Part shown: in pieces, positions 34,601 to 44,667 of the stretch | Numbering within the stretch: position 1 is the stretch's first letter | Layout: every line of letters begins with the position of its first letter | NCBI GenBank assembly: GCA_048213135.1 | Contig: PS015120.1 | Coordinates: 1-53,612, forward strand | Direction: 5' to 3' | Source of the DNA: Reclinomonas americana ATCC 50394 | Taxonomy: Eukaryota; Jakobida; Jakobea; Jakobida | DNA: 53,612 nucleotides | The notes under the pieces: model-generated | What the model was told of the DNA's origin: nothing | Databases searched by the model: none | Seen by the model: the letters and a program-made list of their open reading frames with translations, nothing else | Translations under genes and position numbers: made by a program

Positions 34601-36885
34601 CGCCGACCGATTGCCCAGCCAGTGTAACCTCAGCAGCGTGAACAGCACCGCTGTGCAGGAAGAGAAGTGTCAACAACGAGGAGGCGATGCACGGAGGAAG
34701 GGCGTCGCACGCAACTGCCGGCACACACGGCGGCGCACGAAGCCACCACAAAGAAGCGCGTGTACGGCCGTGGCACCGACCAGTGATGCACCAGCACCAG
34801 CCACACAAACAGCATCGTAAATGTCTCGCCACCACAGTCGACCACCGCGCGCACAATCTGCCCGCCGAGGTTCTCCGACGACAGAAACATGTTGCGCACA
34901 AAGTCCGCCGTGAAGATGATGAACAGAACAAAGAAGAAGAGGTGGTGCGCCGGCTGCAGAATCGTGTGTCGTATCCTCAGCAGCGTCAGTTTGCTGCGAG
35001 ATGAAATGAGGACAACTCGCTGAAGTAGCGGCGACAAAGGAAGACGAGCTGCCTTACTCCCTCCGCGCACTCGCTCACTCGCAACATGGGTCGCTCATTG
35101 GCTCACTCTTCCTCTTTCTTCAACTCTCCTTCACTCGTCGCTTGGCTCCTGCACTCACTCCACTCACTTCCTCGTTCTTTCACTCACTCACCAACTGCCA
35201 ACATCGCTGCTGCACCCAGCCTCCTTCAACTCGCTCTTCTCTCTCCCTCATCTCAGTGCTCCTTCGCTCCTTCCGCTCACTCACTCTCTCGCTGCCAAGC
35301 TCATGCACTTGCTCATTCTTCCGTTTGCCCCTTGCTATTCCTCCGTTCTTCGACTCACTCTTCTCTCTCACTCACTCCGTCTCTCGTTCGTTCACTCGCT
35401 CGCTGCCACAGTCGCCGCGTAAGTCGCCGGCCTATGTCGCTCACTCACTACCTGAGTCGCTCACTCTCCTTTGCTCCTGCACTCCCTACACTCAGTCACT
35501 CTCTCGTTCTCTCGCTCACTCTCTCGCTACCAAAGTCGCCCACTTGTTCACTCTTCCCTTGACTCTTCTCTCTCCTTCACTCTTCCTTTTCGCTCTTGCA
35601 TTCCCTGCACTCTCGTTCTCTCACTCACTCGCTGCCAAGGTCGCTCACTCACTCATTCTTCCCTTTGCCCCTTTTTCCTCCGTCTTTCATGTCACTCATC
35701 TCCTCGCTCCTTCTCTCGCTCCAGCATTCCCTGCGNNNNNNNNNNNNNNNNNNNNNNNNNNNNNNNNNNNNNNNNNNNNNNNNNNNNNNNNNNNNNNNNN
35801 NNNNNNNNNNNNNNNNNNNNNNNNNNNNNNNNNNNNNNNNNNNNNNNNNNNNNNNNNNNNNNNNNNNNNNNNNNNNNNNNNNNNNNNNNNNNNNNNNNNN
35901 NNNNNNNNNNNNNNNNNNNNCTCTCGTTCTCTCACTCACTCGCTGCCTAAGTCGTCACTTAGACTGCTTTAAGCGCCACTTAGTCGCTCACTTGCACCAC
36001 GCTTTCTCTCCCCTTTCGCTCCTGCACTCCCTCCCTAACTCTCTCTCTCTCTCTCGTTCTCTCGCTCATTCACCGCCAAAGTCGCTCACTTGCTCATGCC
36101 TCCCTTTGCCCCTTGCAAGTCCTCAGTCCTCCATGTCACTCTTCTCTCTCCTTTCTCATCTCTCTCTCTCTCTTCCCTCCCCTCTTCTCCCCCCTCTCCC
36201 CCTCCCACTCCCTCCCTCCCTCCCTCTCCCTCTTTGCGCCCCCACTCACCGATAGTTGCGATTGATGGAGATGAGGACGACGACGACGGAGATGAGCATG
36301 AGCGACGAGTTGAGAAAGACAAAGAGCGGTGCATTGAGCCAATTGACGCGATGCAGAAACGCCGATCCACATGCGCCACACGGAATCGTGTAGTTGGCCG
36401 AGGGCGGAATGTCGTCAGAGCCCGCACAGGAGGGGTACTCGGGCCGGTACTCGTGTAACATGTGGTGTGCGAGAAAGAAAGAGAGAGGGTGGGGGTCGGT
36501 GCAACTCACACTCTCTTCCTCTCTCTTCTCTCACTCTGTCACACACGCACACAATCAAGTTTAACACAGAGAGACACGCGCGCGCGTGCGGGTGACGATG
36601 AAGGTGAGGACGGGAGCATGAATTTTTCACCCACCGGGTACGTATACGGGGTACGGTCGACCAGAAAAAGAAGGGGACGGGGTTCTTCCCAGCAGCCCCA
36701 GCTGGGGTACAGCTGTACCCCAAGTTCGCGGTCGAAGTCGACGTCGACACAACGTCAGCAAACAAGTCGATTGTTGAGAGTTCGGCACACGCTCCTCCGA
36801 TCCGGATCCCTGGCGTCGGGAGCGCTGCACACATGCACACACACGCACACACACACACAACGCATACACACACAGACATGTTCAT
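31674..36885 (-). CDS. Multi-transmembrane receptor-like protein with TKL-type kinase domain (gapped, 5' uncertain)
   Basis: Read on the minus strand, a likely extracellular start (NYTIPCGACGSAF) is followed by repeated hydrophobic segments: APLFVFLNSSLMLISVVVVL; HLFFFVLFIIFTADFV; FTMLFVWLVLVHHW; SWWILFDGFICVAHYVNGLV; VMYVIASFWTATVYLFF; CALMLTAYVCCIQLI; HYLLFPFITYFVFL. That is at least seven likely membrane spans. A cytoplasmic Ser/Ala linker leads to the kinase: RQIGTGSYGDVYLARW (Gly loop), VAVKKIYLPV (lysine), LRHPNILMILGICEDSRYPA, ALHYLHSHVPPILHRDLKSA with NVLV (catalytic HRDLKxxN). After the gap (32182-32323), which holds the DFG/activation loop, come VYSYG|VVVWELVTHKRPFDG and LLVECLQRDPDLRPSFADII. 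The kinase is TKL-like. A visible stop is at 31674-31676, or 31586-31588 if one more intron is used. It is probably a signalling receptor; the ligand is unknown. Confidence 0.8.
32182..32323. other. Assembly gap (N)
   Basis: 142 Ns; removes the kinase activation segment. Confidence 0.99.
35090..36200 (-). repeat. Minisatellite-like intron of the receptor kinase gene
   Basis: Between the exon ending near 34995 and the one beginning near 36250 (minus-strand gene), the plus strand is almost purely C/T with scattered A and G. A degenerate unit of roughly 110-140 bases recurs: ctctcgttctctcactcact, cgctgccaaggtcgctcact, tgttcactcttccctttgcc, then cctccgt..catgtcactc and cgctcctgcattccctgca. Recognisable copies start near 35275, 35500, 35610, 35925 and 36050. 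A 185-N gap (35736-35920) sits inside. The sense strand of the gene is therefore purine-rich. Confidence 0.75.
35736..35920. other. Assembly gap (N) inside the minisatellite
   Basis: 185 Ns, flanked on both sides by the same repeat unit. Confidence 0.99.
36703..36722. repeat. Perfect 20-bp palindrome
   Basis: TGGGGTACAGCTGTACCCCA reads identically on both strands and contains a central E-box-like CAGCTG. It lies in the 5' part of the receptor-kinase locus, where the minus strand could be coding (NLGYSCTPAGAAG). Confidence 0.9.
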
Positions 36886-36898
36886 CTTTCAACTTCCC

Positions 36899-37486
36899 NN
36901 NNNNNNNNNNNNNNNNNNNNNNNNNNNNNNNNNNNNNNNNNNNNNNNNNNNNNNNNNNNNNNNNNNNNNNNNNNNNNNNNNNNNNNNNNNNNNNNNNNNN
37001 NNNNNNNNNNNNNNNNNNNNNNNNNNNNNNNNNNNNNNNNNNNNNNNNNNNNNNNNNNNNNNNNNNNNNNNNNNNNNNNNNNNNNNNNNNNNNNNNNNNN
37101 NNNNNNNNNNNNNNNNNNNNNNNNNNNNNNNNNNNNNNNNNNNNNNNNNNNNNNNNNNNNNNNNNNNNNNNNNNNNNNNNNNNNNNNNNNNNNNNNNNNN
37201 NNNNNNNNNNNNNNNNNNNNNNNNNNNNNNNNNNNNNNNNNNNNNNNNNNNNNNNNNNNNNNNNNNNNNNNNNNNNNNNNNNNNNNNNNNNNNNNNNNNN
37301 NNNNNNNNNNNNNNNNNNNNNNNNNNNNNNNNNNNNNNNNNNNNNNNNNNNNNNNNNNNNNNNNNNNNNNNNNNNNNNNNNNNNNNNNNNNNNNNNNNNN
37401 NNNNNNNNNNNNNNNNNNNNNNNNNNNNNNNNNNNNNNNNNNNNNNNNNNNNNNNNNNNNNNNNNNNNNNNNNNNNNNNNNNNNNN
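36899..37486. other. Assembly gap (N)
   Basis: 588 Ns, preceded by a (CA)n microsatellite at about 36837-36875. Confidence 0.99.
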
Positions 37487-37635
37487 CAACGATCGCACTC
37501 AGTGACAGATGACATGGATCGCAACGCAATGCCAGCCATCAGCAGCTCGGGATCGAACTCCTCCGCCACAAAGTTCTGCGCCTGCATCGGACCAGTCGGC
37601 TTGTTCCGAGCACGCAGAGTCAGCACCAATGACTT
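37487..37635 (-). CDS. Isolated exon between gaps, unknown protein
   Basis: On the minus strand, acceptor acccgcag is followed by KSLVLTLRARNKPTGPMQAQ then NFVAEEFDPELLMAGIALRS. It reads as real protein, with hydrophobic and charged residues alternating, and sits upstream of the receptor-kinase exons on the same strand, so it may be part of that gene's N-terminal domain. No family was recognised, and gaps on both sides prevent a decision. Confidence 0.4.
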
Positions 37636-37812
37636 CTGCGGGTCGTCGGCGATGCCAAACACTCGAACACATATATGCAAGAAAGGCAGAGACACACACG
37701 AATGTCTCGCGGGAAGAGTGGCCGATTGCGAGACGCCACGAGTGAACACAGATGCAACCGAAGCAGCTGCAGGGGAGAGGCAAAGGGGCATGAGTGATCC
37801 AGAGCAGAAATA

Positions 37813-38615
37813 NNNNNNNNNNNNNNNNNNNNNNNNNNNNNNNNNNNNNNNNNNNNNNNNNNNNNNNNNNNNNNNNNNNNNNNNNNNNNNNNNNNNNNNN
37901 NNNNNNNNNNNNNNNNNNNNNNNNNNNNNNNNNNNNNNNNNNNNNNNNNNNNNNNNNNNNNNNNNNNNNNNNNNNNNNNNNNNNNNNNNNNNNNNNNNNN
38001 NNNNNNNNNNNNNNNNNNNNNNNNNNNNNNNNNNNNNNNNNNNNNNNNNNNNNNNNNNNNNNNNNNNNNNNNNNNNNNNNNNNNNNNNNNNNNNNNNNNN
38101 NNNNNNNNNNNNNNNNNNNNNNNNNNNNNNNNNNNNNNNNNNNNNNNNNNNNNNNNNNNNNNNNNNNNNNNNNNNNNNNNNNNNNNNNNNNNNNNNNNNN
38201 NNNNNNNNNNNNNNNNNNNNNNNNNNNNNNNNNNNNNNNNNNNNNNNNNNNNNNNNNNNNNNNNNNNNNNNNNNNNNNNNNNNNNNNNNNNNNNNNNNNN
38301 NNNNNNNNNNNNNNNNNNNNNNNNNNNNNNNNNNNNNNNNNNNNNNNNNNNNNNNNNNNNNNNNNNNNNNNNNNNNNNNNNNNNNNNNNNNNNNNNNNNN
38401 NNNNNNNNNNNNNNNNNNNNNNNNNNNNNNNNNNNNNNNNNNNNNNNNNNNNNNNNNNNNNNNNNNNNNNNNNNNNNNNNNNNNNNNNNNNNNNNNNNNN
38501 NNNNNNNNNNNNNNNNNNNNNNNNNNNNNNNNNNNNNNNNNNNNNNNNNNNNNNNNNNNNNNNNNNNNNNNNNNNNNNNNNNNNNNNNNNNNNNNNNNNN
38601 NNNNNNNNNNNNNNN
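37813..38615. other. Assembly gap (N)
   Basis: 803 Ns; hides the 5' side of the retrotransposon, including any reverse transcriptase catalytic core. Confidence 0.99.
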
Positions 38616-40159
38616 GCTTGGCTACCCGTTCTACTCACCGACTCGTACAAGTGAGGCGAAGAAGCAAGTGACGGAGATGGTGGAGAAGCAGCTCTTCACT
38701 CCGATCAAGGCCACCAAGCAATCATCGCTGTTACCGCTCCAGAAGGTGGATGCCGTTCGCCGCTTCGTCCTCACGAAGGCCACCTTCGTCATGTCGGCGG
38801 TGGAGCTCCAGCATTCCGTGCTCGCCAGATTCGACAGCAAGATCCGCGACAGCAAGATCCGCGACAGCATCCGACTCTGCCTCGGCCTCGACAACGACTC
38901 TGGCACCCCCTTCCTCTACACTCCGCTGTCGAAAGCTGGTCTCGGTCTGTACTCTGTGGTGGAGCGAGCGGCCTCTCTGTTGATCAACTCTGTTGACACA
39001 CCGCCGACCGCTGACTCGCCGTGCGGCGGAGCACATGCTGCACTGCTCGGTGAAGGCGGCCGGTGGTCGTGTTGACGACTTCTCGCCGTTGCCGACTGCT
39101 GGTTTGGTGGCCAAGTACCGGCAGATGAACGAGGTCACAGACGTCAATCGCCAGCAGCTGCCAGTTGCCACGCCGCAGCGGTATTTCTCTGTGTTGCTGT
39201 CTCCTGTTGTTCCCCAGGCCGGTGCTGCTGTGGCTGCTCCTGGTGCAGGTACTCGGTTTCAAGTGGCCACTGATCCGCATGCTCCTCGCCGCGCGCGCTG
39301 TTCGCTCCAATCTGATGGGTGTTGCTCTCGGGCACGCTCTGAAGTTGGGTGTCAGTGTGGAAGTGCATCCGGCTGCTGCTGCTGGTCAGCCTCCGCTGGT
39401 GGTCGGACGGCCGGCTGACGGTGGTGTTGTGTTTCCCTTTGCCTCTCGCTTGTTGCCTGCGATGTCACACTTCTACTCCAAGAGCCACATTGTGAGCTGG
39501 AAGGCCTTGCAGAAGTGTGGTGCCTTTGTCGACTTTCTGCAGAAGGCTGCTGCTGGAACCCATGACGTGGTGGCTCAGGGCAACAGCATCACCGAGAAGG
39601 AGCAGCGCTTCCTGTGCAAGATGCGAACCAACTCCGTCGCGCTCAACAACAAGGCGGCGGTCTTCATCGGCAACCCTGGTGGCCCCGCGTCGCTGTGCCC
39701 ACTCTGTGGCAAGGAGTCGGAGTCGCTCGGTCACTTGCTCAACGGCTGTGAAAAGCTGAAGGGCTTGTGGACGACGCGCCACGACAACGTGCTCGACGTC
39801 CTTCAAGCGGCGCGCTGTTGCGGCGCCCCAAGGTGGACGGTGTGGTGGGCCAGCTGCTGCGCGAGCGTATCGACGCCGACCTGCAGCCAGCGCCGGTGGA
39901 CATTGCCAACCACGCCAACTCGGCCAGGCTCAAGCCAGACGTCACCCTGGTTCACACCAGAGAGCGGACTGGTGAGATCTGCTCGGTCCAGGTGGTGGAG
40001 TTGACGTGCCCCTTTGCCAACGAAGACTCGGTCAAGTCTGCTGTCAACGGCAAGAAGGCCGAGTACGACTCATTGGTCAAGGCCATCAAGCAGAAGATCG
40101 GCGATCAGACCAAGGTCGCTGCTGACGAAGTCTGCCTGGAGGCTGTGTGTCCTGATTAG
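38616..40159 (+). mobile_element. Decayed non-LTR retrotransposon, C-terminal part with zinc knuckle and restriction-like endonuclease
   Basis: The protein is intronless and spread over several reading frames. Frame A (38617 to about 39015) reads EAKKQVTEMVEKQLFTPIKA, KVDAVRRFVLTKATFVMSAV and LSKAGLGLYSVVERAASLLI, typical of the region just after the reverse transcriptase fingers/palm. Frame B carries KAAGGRVDDFSPLPTAGLVA. Frame C (about 39245-39815) carries FLCKMRTNSVALNNKAAVFI and the knuckle CPLCGKESESLGHLLNGC (C-x2-C-x8-H-x4-C), then TRHDNVLDVL. The frame changes again to RLKPDVTLVHTRER, VQVVELTCPFANEDSV and NGKKAEYDSLVKAI, the PD...(D/E)xK-like restriction-like endonuclease of R2/NeSL/CRE-type elements. 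The stop is at 40157-40159. Three or more frame changes indicate an inactive copy, or poor base accuracy. The catalytic YxDD box is not in view. Confidence 0.75.
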
Positions 40160-40499
40160 GGCTCTGTTCTCAACATCGACAACACACTTAAAACAGTTTT
40201 AGTTGTAGAAGGAAAGCACACGAGACTTGTTGGCGATCATTGGTAGATGCTTGTGAATGAATTATCGAGCTTCTGAATGACAGCAGTCTATCCAGATTTC
40301 CACCACTGTTGGAATATCGATATCATGGTTTCATAAAGTGAAACACGATCGGAGTCATATCATGATCATACTCCTCTCGTTTTTCACTTTCTTTCCTGTT
40401 GAGCTCTTGGTTCGCTTGTGTGGTGGTTGCGAGAGATGTGGGTTTGCGGTTCAGCGCTTGACCTTCGCTTCTGAATGCGGGGTCTGTCTCTTGTGAAAG
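40160..40499 (+). other. Probable 3' flank/UTR of the retrotransposon
   Basis: This stretch is clearly AT-richer than the coding flanks and holds no gene. It contains ggcgatcattggtagatgct at 40232-40251, which recurs in the hairpin repeat near 42.6 kb. Confidence 0.4.
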
Positions 40500-41446
40500 N
40501 NNNNNNNNNNNNNNNNNNNNNNNNNNNNNNNNNNNNNNNNNNNNNNNNNNNNNNNNNNNNNNNNNNNNNNNNNNNNNNNNNNNNNNNNNNNNNNNNNNNN
40601 NNNNNNNNNNNNNNNNNNNNNNNNNNNNNNNNNNNNNNNNNNNNNNNNNNNNNNNNNNNNNNNNNNNNNNNNNNNNNNNNNNNNNNNNNNNNNNNNNNNN
40701 NNNNNNNNNNNNNNNNNNNNNNNNNNNNNNNNNNNNNNNNNNNNNNNNNNNNNNNNNNNNNNNNNNNNNNNNNNNNNNNNNNNNNNNNNNNNNNNNNNNN
40801 NNNNNNNNNNNNNNNNNNNNNNNNNNNNNNNNNNNNNNNNNNNNNNNNNNNNNNNNNNNNNNNNNNNNNNNNNNNNNNNNNNNNNNNNNNNNNNNNNNNN
40901 NNNNNNNNNNNNNNNNNNNNNNNNNNNNNNNNNNNNNNNNNNNNNNNNNNNNNNNNNNNNNNNNNNNNNNNNNNNNNNNNNNNNNNNNNNNNNNNNNNNN
41001 NNNNNNNNNNNNNNNNNNNNNNNNNNNNNNNNNNNNNNNNNNNNNNNNNNNNNNNNNNNNNNNNNNNNNNNNNNNNNNNNNNNNNNNNNNNNNNNNNNNN
41101 NNNNNNNNNNNNNNNNNNNNNNNNNNNNNNNNNNNNNNNNNNNNNNNNNNNNNNNNNNNNNNNNNNNNNNNNNNNNNNNNNNNNNNNNNNNNNNNNNNNN
41201 NNNNNNNNNNNNNNNNNNNNNNNNNNNNNNNNNNNNNNNNNNNNNNNNNNNNNNNNNNNNNNNNNNNNNNNNNNNNNNNNNNNNNNNNNNNNNNNNNNNN
41301 NNNNNNNNNNNNNNNNNNNNNNNNNNNNNNNNNNNNNNNNNNNNNNNNNNNNNNNNNNNNNNNNNNNNNNNNNNNNNNNNNNNNNNNNNNNNNNNNNNNN
41401 NNNNNNNNNNNNNNNNNNNNNNNNNNNNNNNNNNNNNNNNNNNNNN
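40500..41446. other. Assembly gap (N)
   Basis: 947 Ns; separates the retrotransposon from the secreted-protein fragment. Confidence 0.99.
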
Positions 41447-41871
41447 GGCGACCGACGAACCCTTCAAAAACGAGAACGTCAACTTGATGCGCAGTCCCTG
41501 TGCAATGCTGCCATTGGTGGCGGTGCTCGTCCACCGTCCAGCCACTGGCGCAAACAGCGGATCGACCTCGGCCTCGGTGTGCACCTCGGCAGTCGCAGAG
41601 GCCACCGCCTGCGCCACCAGCTGCTCAATCGTTTGCGACAGGTACTCCCACGTGGTGTCTGTGGCCATCACTGGGGAAGGCGCGCTGGCTGCTGCGTGGT
41701 GGTGGTGCTGGGCACTGATGGCCACTGTACAGAGAGAGAGAGGAGGGGGGAGGGGGGGGAAGGGATTTCGATATTCGGTGTCTGGTTTCTCGCATCTTTC
41801 TCTTGTGTGCTGCACATGCACGCACCAGCGAGGAGAGCAATGGTGATGACGGTCACAAGGATGGACCGCAT
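41447..41871 (-). CDS. Secreted protein, N-terminal part (3' lost in gap)
   Basis: ATG 41871 starts a signal peptide (MRSILVTVITIALLAG); a second possible ATG at 41886 would add MSIAH. The intron runs from donor gtgcgtgc to acceptor ctgtacag, and the protein continues VAISAQHHHHAAASAPSPVM then TTWEYLSQTIEQLVAQAVAS, FAPVAGRWTSTATNGSIAQG, LRIKLTFSFLKGSSVA. It then enters the gap. The His run follows the predicted cleavage site. No family was recognised; a small secreted or vacuolar protein is likely. Confidence 0.6.
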
Positions 41872-42460
41872 GTGAGCAATGGACACTGCACACAGAGAGT
41901 GAGTGTTTCATGCAACTTGCATTGATCACCACACTGCGCTCACAACGCTCACACTCACCCATGATGTGTTGCTATTGGGTGAGTTGAGGCACTGAGATTG
42001 CAAGTGTGTGTGCTGTGTGTGTGTGTGTGCAGGTTGTCTGTTCTCTCCGAACAGTGCTACGTTTTCTGTATTGACGTGTCTGTTTCCCCACGAGTAATAT
42101 GGTGCATTGGCAGGTGGTTGCACTTGCGCACAAGGCCCTCTCAATTTGACAAGCAATTTGCGCGTGCGTTCGGACAAGGCAAACGTGCACGGGCCCGCCC
42201 GTTGGCAAGGCACAGAAGGAGGTGCGTAGGTGCAGGTGTAGGTGCGGAAGCGAGTAGAAAGCGACGTGCAGGAGTGGTGTGGTGGGAGAGGGCGAGGCGA
42301 AATGCATCGGCCAATGCATGTCCAGAAATGTGAAAACTAGACAAGTGCCGCAGAGACCAGCCAGGGGCGTGGTGGCAAGGGAGAGAGTGCAGATGTGCAG
42401 GGATGAGAAGTGAGGTGCTTATGCTGCGCAGAGAGACACGTGAATGACAACGTGTCAGAA

Positions 42461-42664
42461 TAATAATAGAACTTCACTGGGACAATAATAATAGAAACTT
42501 CACTGATCCATACACCAATGAGCATCTACCAGTGATTACACAACAATGAACATCTACCAGTGATCGCCGCATCTCTGAGATGCACCTGCAGATATTGGCG
42601 ATCACTAGTAGATGCTCATTGTTGTGTATGTCCAGTGAAGTTTCTATTACTCATTGTATCAGTG
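42461..42664. repeat. Imperfect inverted repeat (hairpin) with internal direct repeats
   Basis: The left arm (about 42475-42569) and right arm (about 42597-42664) are reverse complements: rAATAGAAACTTCACTG, ACACAACAATGARCATCTAC and AGTGATCGCC occur in order on one arm and inverted on the other, around a loop of about 27 bases. The left arm also holds direct repeats of its parts (AATAATAATAGAA...CTTCACTG twice; CAATGARCATCTACCAGTGA twice). The whole is AT-rich and resembles a small non-autonomous mobile element. A partial copy lies at 40232-40251. Confidence 0.75.
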
Positions 42665-42946
42665 AAAATTTCATTATTTTTAGCCTACAACTCTTTCGTG
42701 GGCGCAGTGCTGCAGGCGCGCGCGAGAGAGATGATGCGAAATAAAAAGGTTCACCGTTACTGGGGTACGTTCGCGGTAGAGGCGAGGAGCACACAAGAAA
42801 GAGACAAACAAATTGCGGTACAGAGAGTGTGCTCAGTGGCTGACAATGACCGTTTGCGTAGTGGTTTGCTGTGCACGTGCAGACAGAAAGAAAACAGGTG
42901 AGCAGTTGGCGAAAAGGAGTGTAGCTGTGAGAGGAGGCAACGAACC

Positions 42947-44493
42947 TTGCCCTCGCGATTGCCCTGCGACGACACCTCGATCGAAGAGGTGAGCATAAGC
43001 ACGCCCCACATGATGCCCCTGTGCGTACGCGTGTTAGACAGAGTTGTTGAGCAGCTGCAAGAGGACGACATGGTTAACGGTGTCGCGTACACACCACACG
43101 TAGCCTGTGAAGCGGAACGGGTACCCAGCGGAACAGAGAGGTCAGAACAAGAGACAAAAGAAGCAAATTAATTTAAACAGCAACATCGACAAACCAATAA
43201 AGAAAATCAATGTGCAAATGAGCTGGAGGACCCTGTAAGGAGAGAAGACAAGGGAGGTCAGAAATAGACTCTAGGCTTGCACAGTTACTAGAATCATGCA
43301 TCACTCACCACACCCTTTTGGCCATTAAAAATTAAAGGCGAGTAGAAAAATGAGACACAGTTGGTTTGAACAGGACATTACATCACGACGACAGGAGCAG
43401 TCAAGGCAAACCAGAAGTTGATCCAGAACACTATACATACACGACACGACAATCAGCATCCCGCACTCGCAGCAGCTGCAATTCATTTGCATTCGTCCAG
43501 ATCCCGACCAAATTAATACTCACCTCCGCAACCTGTGGCCACATCGTGCTTGGCAGTGCTGTCTCCCTTCTGCACATATTGACGCCAACAACGTCAGCAA
43601 TAAAGCACGTCACCCTTGCACACTCAGGCACTCTCGAACCGGGATCGGGCAGCAGCACTCTGTGCAATCCATGGCCAGCCACGATCGCGAATCAGAAATT
43701 CAAACGCAAGGACAACGTTGCAACAACTATACAAGACTCAAAGGCCGAGCGAACACACCCTCACTGCCACCAGCAATGGCACCAATTAGCGTGCCCAGTG
43801 AGCCAGGGAGGAGGTTCTATGCGCACACAGTGAGACAGGAGATCGTACACAACAACAGCCTGCAAAAAACTCCAACATGTGAAACAAAAAAAGACGCAAC
43901 GAAGATGAAGCAGATGATGCCCCACCACAGACGCATGCGCGGAATCGCCAGCTTGAAGCGCTCCATGCAGCTGCCCTGCTCCTTCACCGTCGTCTGCACG
44001 ACAGTCACCTACGCGACGACAAACAAGATGCATATATGCATTTGCAAGCATTATTATAATTATTGATCATGACCAGCACTTGCCAAGCAGAAGAACAGTT
44101 CGTTTGCACACCTGCGGAGCTGGGTACGAGCCAGGCTACAATACACAGAGACGTAAGTCACATGGGAAGAGGAGGAAAAGAGGAGGAGAGAGGCAGAGGA
44201 ACACCATCGATACCTGTCCAGGATACGATCCGGATCCCGGCTGTGGGTAGCCCTGCGGCGGGTAACCCGGCAGGGAGCCCTGCGGCGGGGGGTAGCCAGG
44301 AGCGCCGTACTGTGGAGGGTAACTGCCCGGCTGGCCCGCCGGTGACGCGGGAGAAACCTGTCCGTGCTGTGCGCGAGAAGAGAAAAGTGTGTGAGGAGCG
44401 CGCAGCGCTCGCAGCGAGCTCGAGGCGCCGGCGTTTGGCGGGTGCGATCAATCTCTGTCTCACGCGCACAAATGACGCAACTTCGTGGCCCAT
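42947..44493 (-). CDS. Pro-rich N-terminus, multi-TM membrane protein (model approximate)
   Basis: The probable start is ATG 44493 (MGHEVASF), spliced over a 105-base intron to HGQVSPASPAGQPGSYPPQY then GYPPPQGSLPGYPPQGYPQP. A mini-exon PGSYPAPQ follows, then VTVVQTTVKEQGSCMERFKL, AIPRMRLWWGIICFIFVA (first membrane span), LLPGSLGTLIGAIAGGSEG, KGDSTAKHDVATGCG, VFWINFWFALTAPVVV (span), RVLQLICTLIFFIG (span) and GIMWGVLMLTSS (possible span). The PGYPP repeats resemble those of rhodopsin tails, annexin VII and many small membrane proteins, but no family was recognised. Introns here are unusually AT-rich for the window. The 3' end is unresolved: frames near 43030-43070 could end at LLQLLNNSV or splice onward to about 42950. 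Confidence 0.5.
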
Positions 44494-44667
44494 GGTTCTC
44501 TCCCCAAACTGCGCGCAAAATCGGTGGTGACAATCGGTCCCTGCAGGGCCCTGGAGGAGGTCAACTGATACAGCCATGCGACCACAGATTGGGTCCGAAC
44601 TATTTTGCAGAAAAGGCGGCGGAGGTGGGGCGGGCTCAGGGAGGATAGTCGCGTGGGCTATGAAGGC

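Noticed and set aside
36833-38671. Very long open frames running through N runs
   Set aside because: They are produced by unknown bases, not by sequence.
43024-43050. A 21-base intron in the Pro-rich membrane protein gene
   Set aside because: It would be far shorter than any other intron here and does not keep the frame; the gene end was left unresolved instead.
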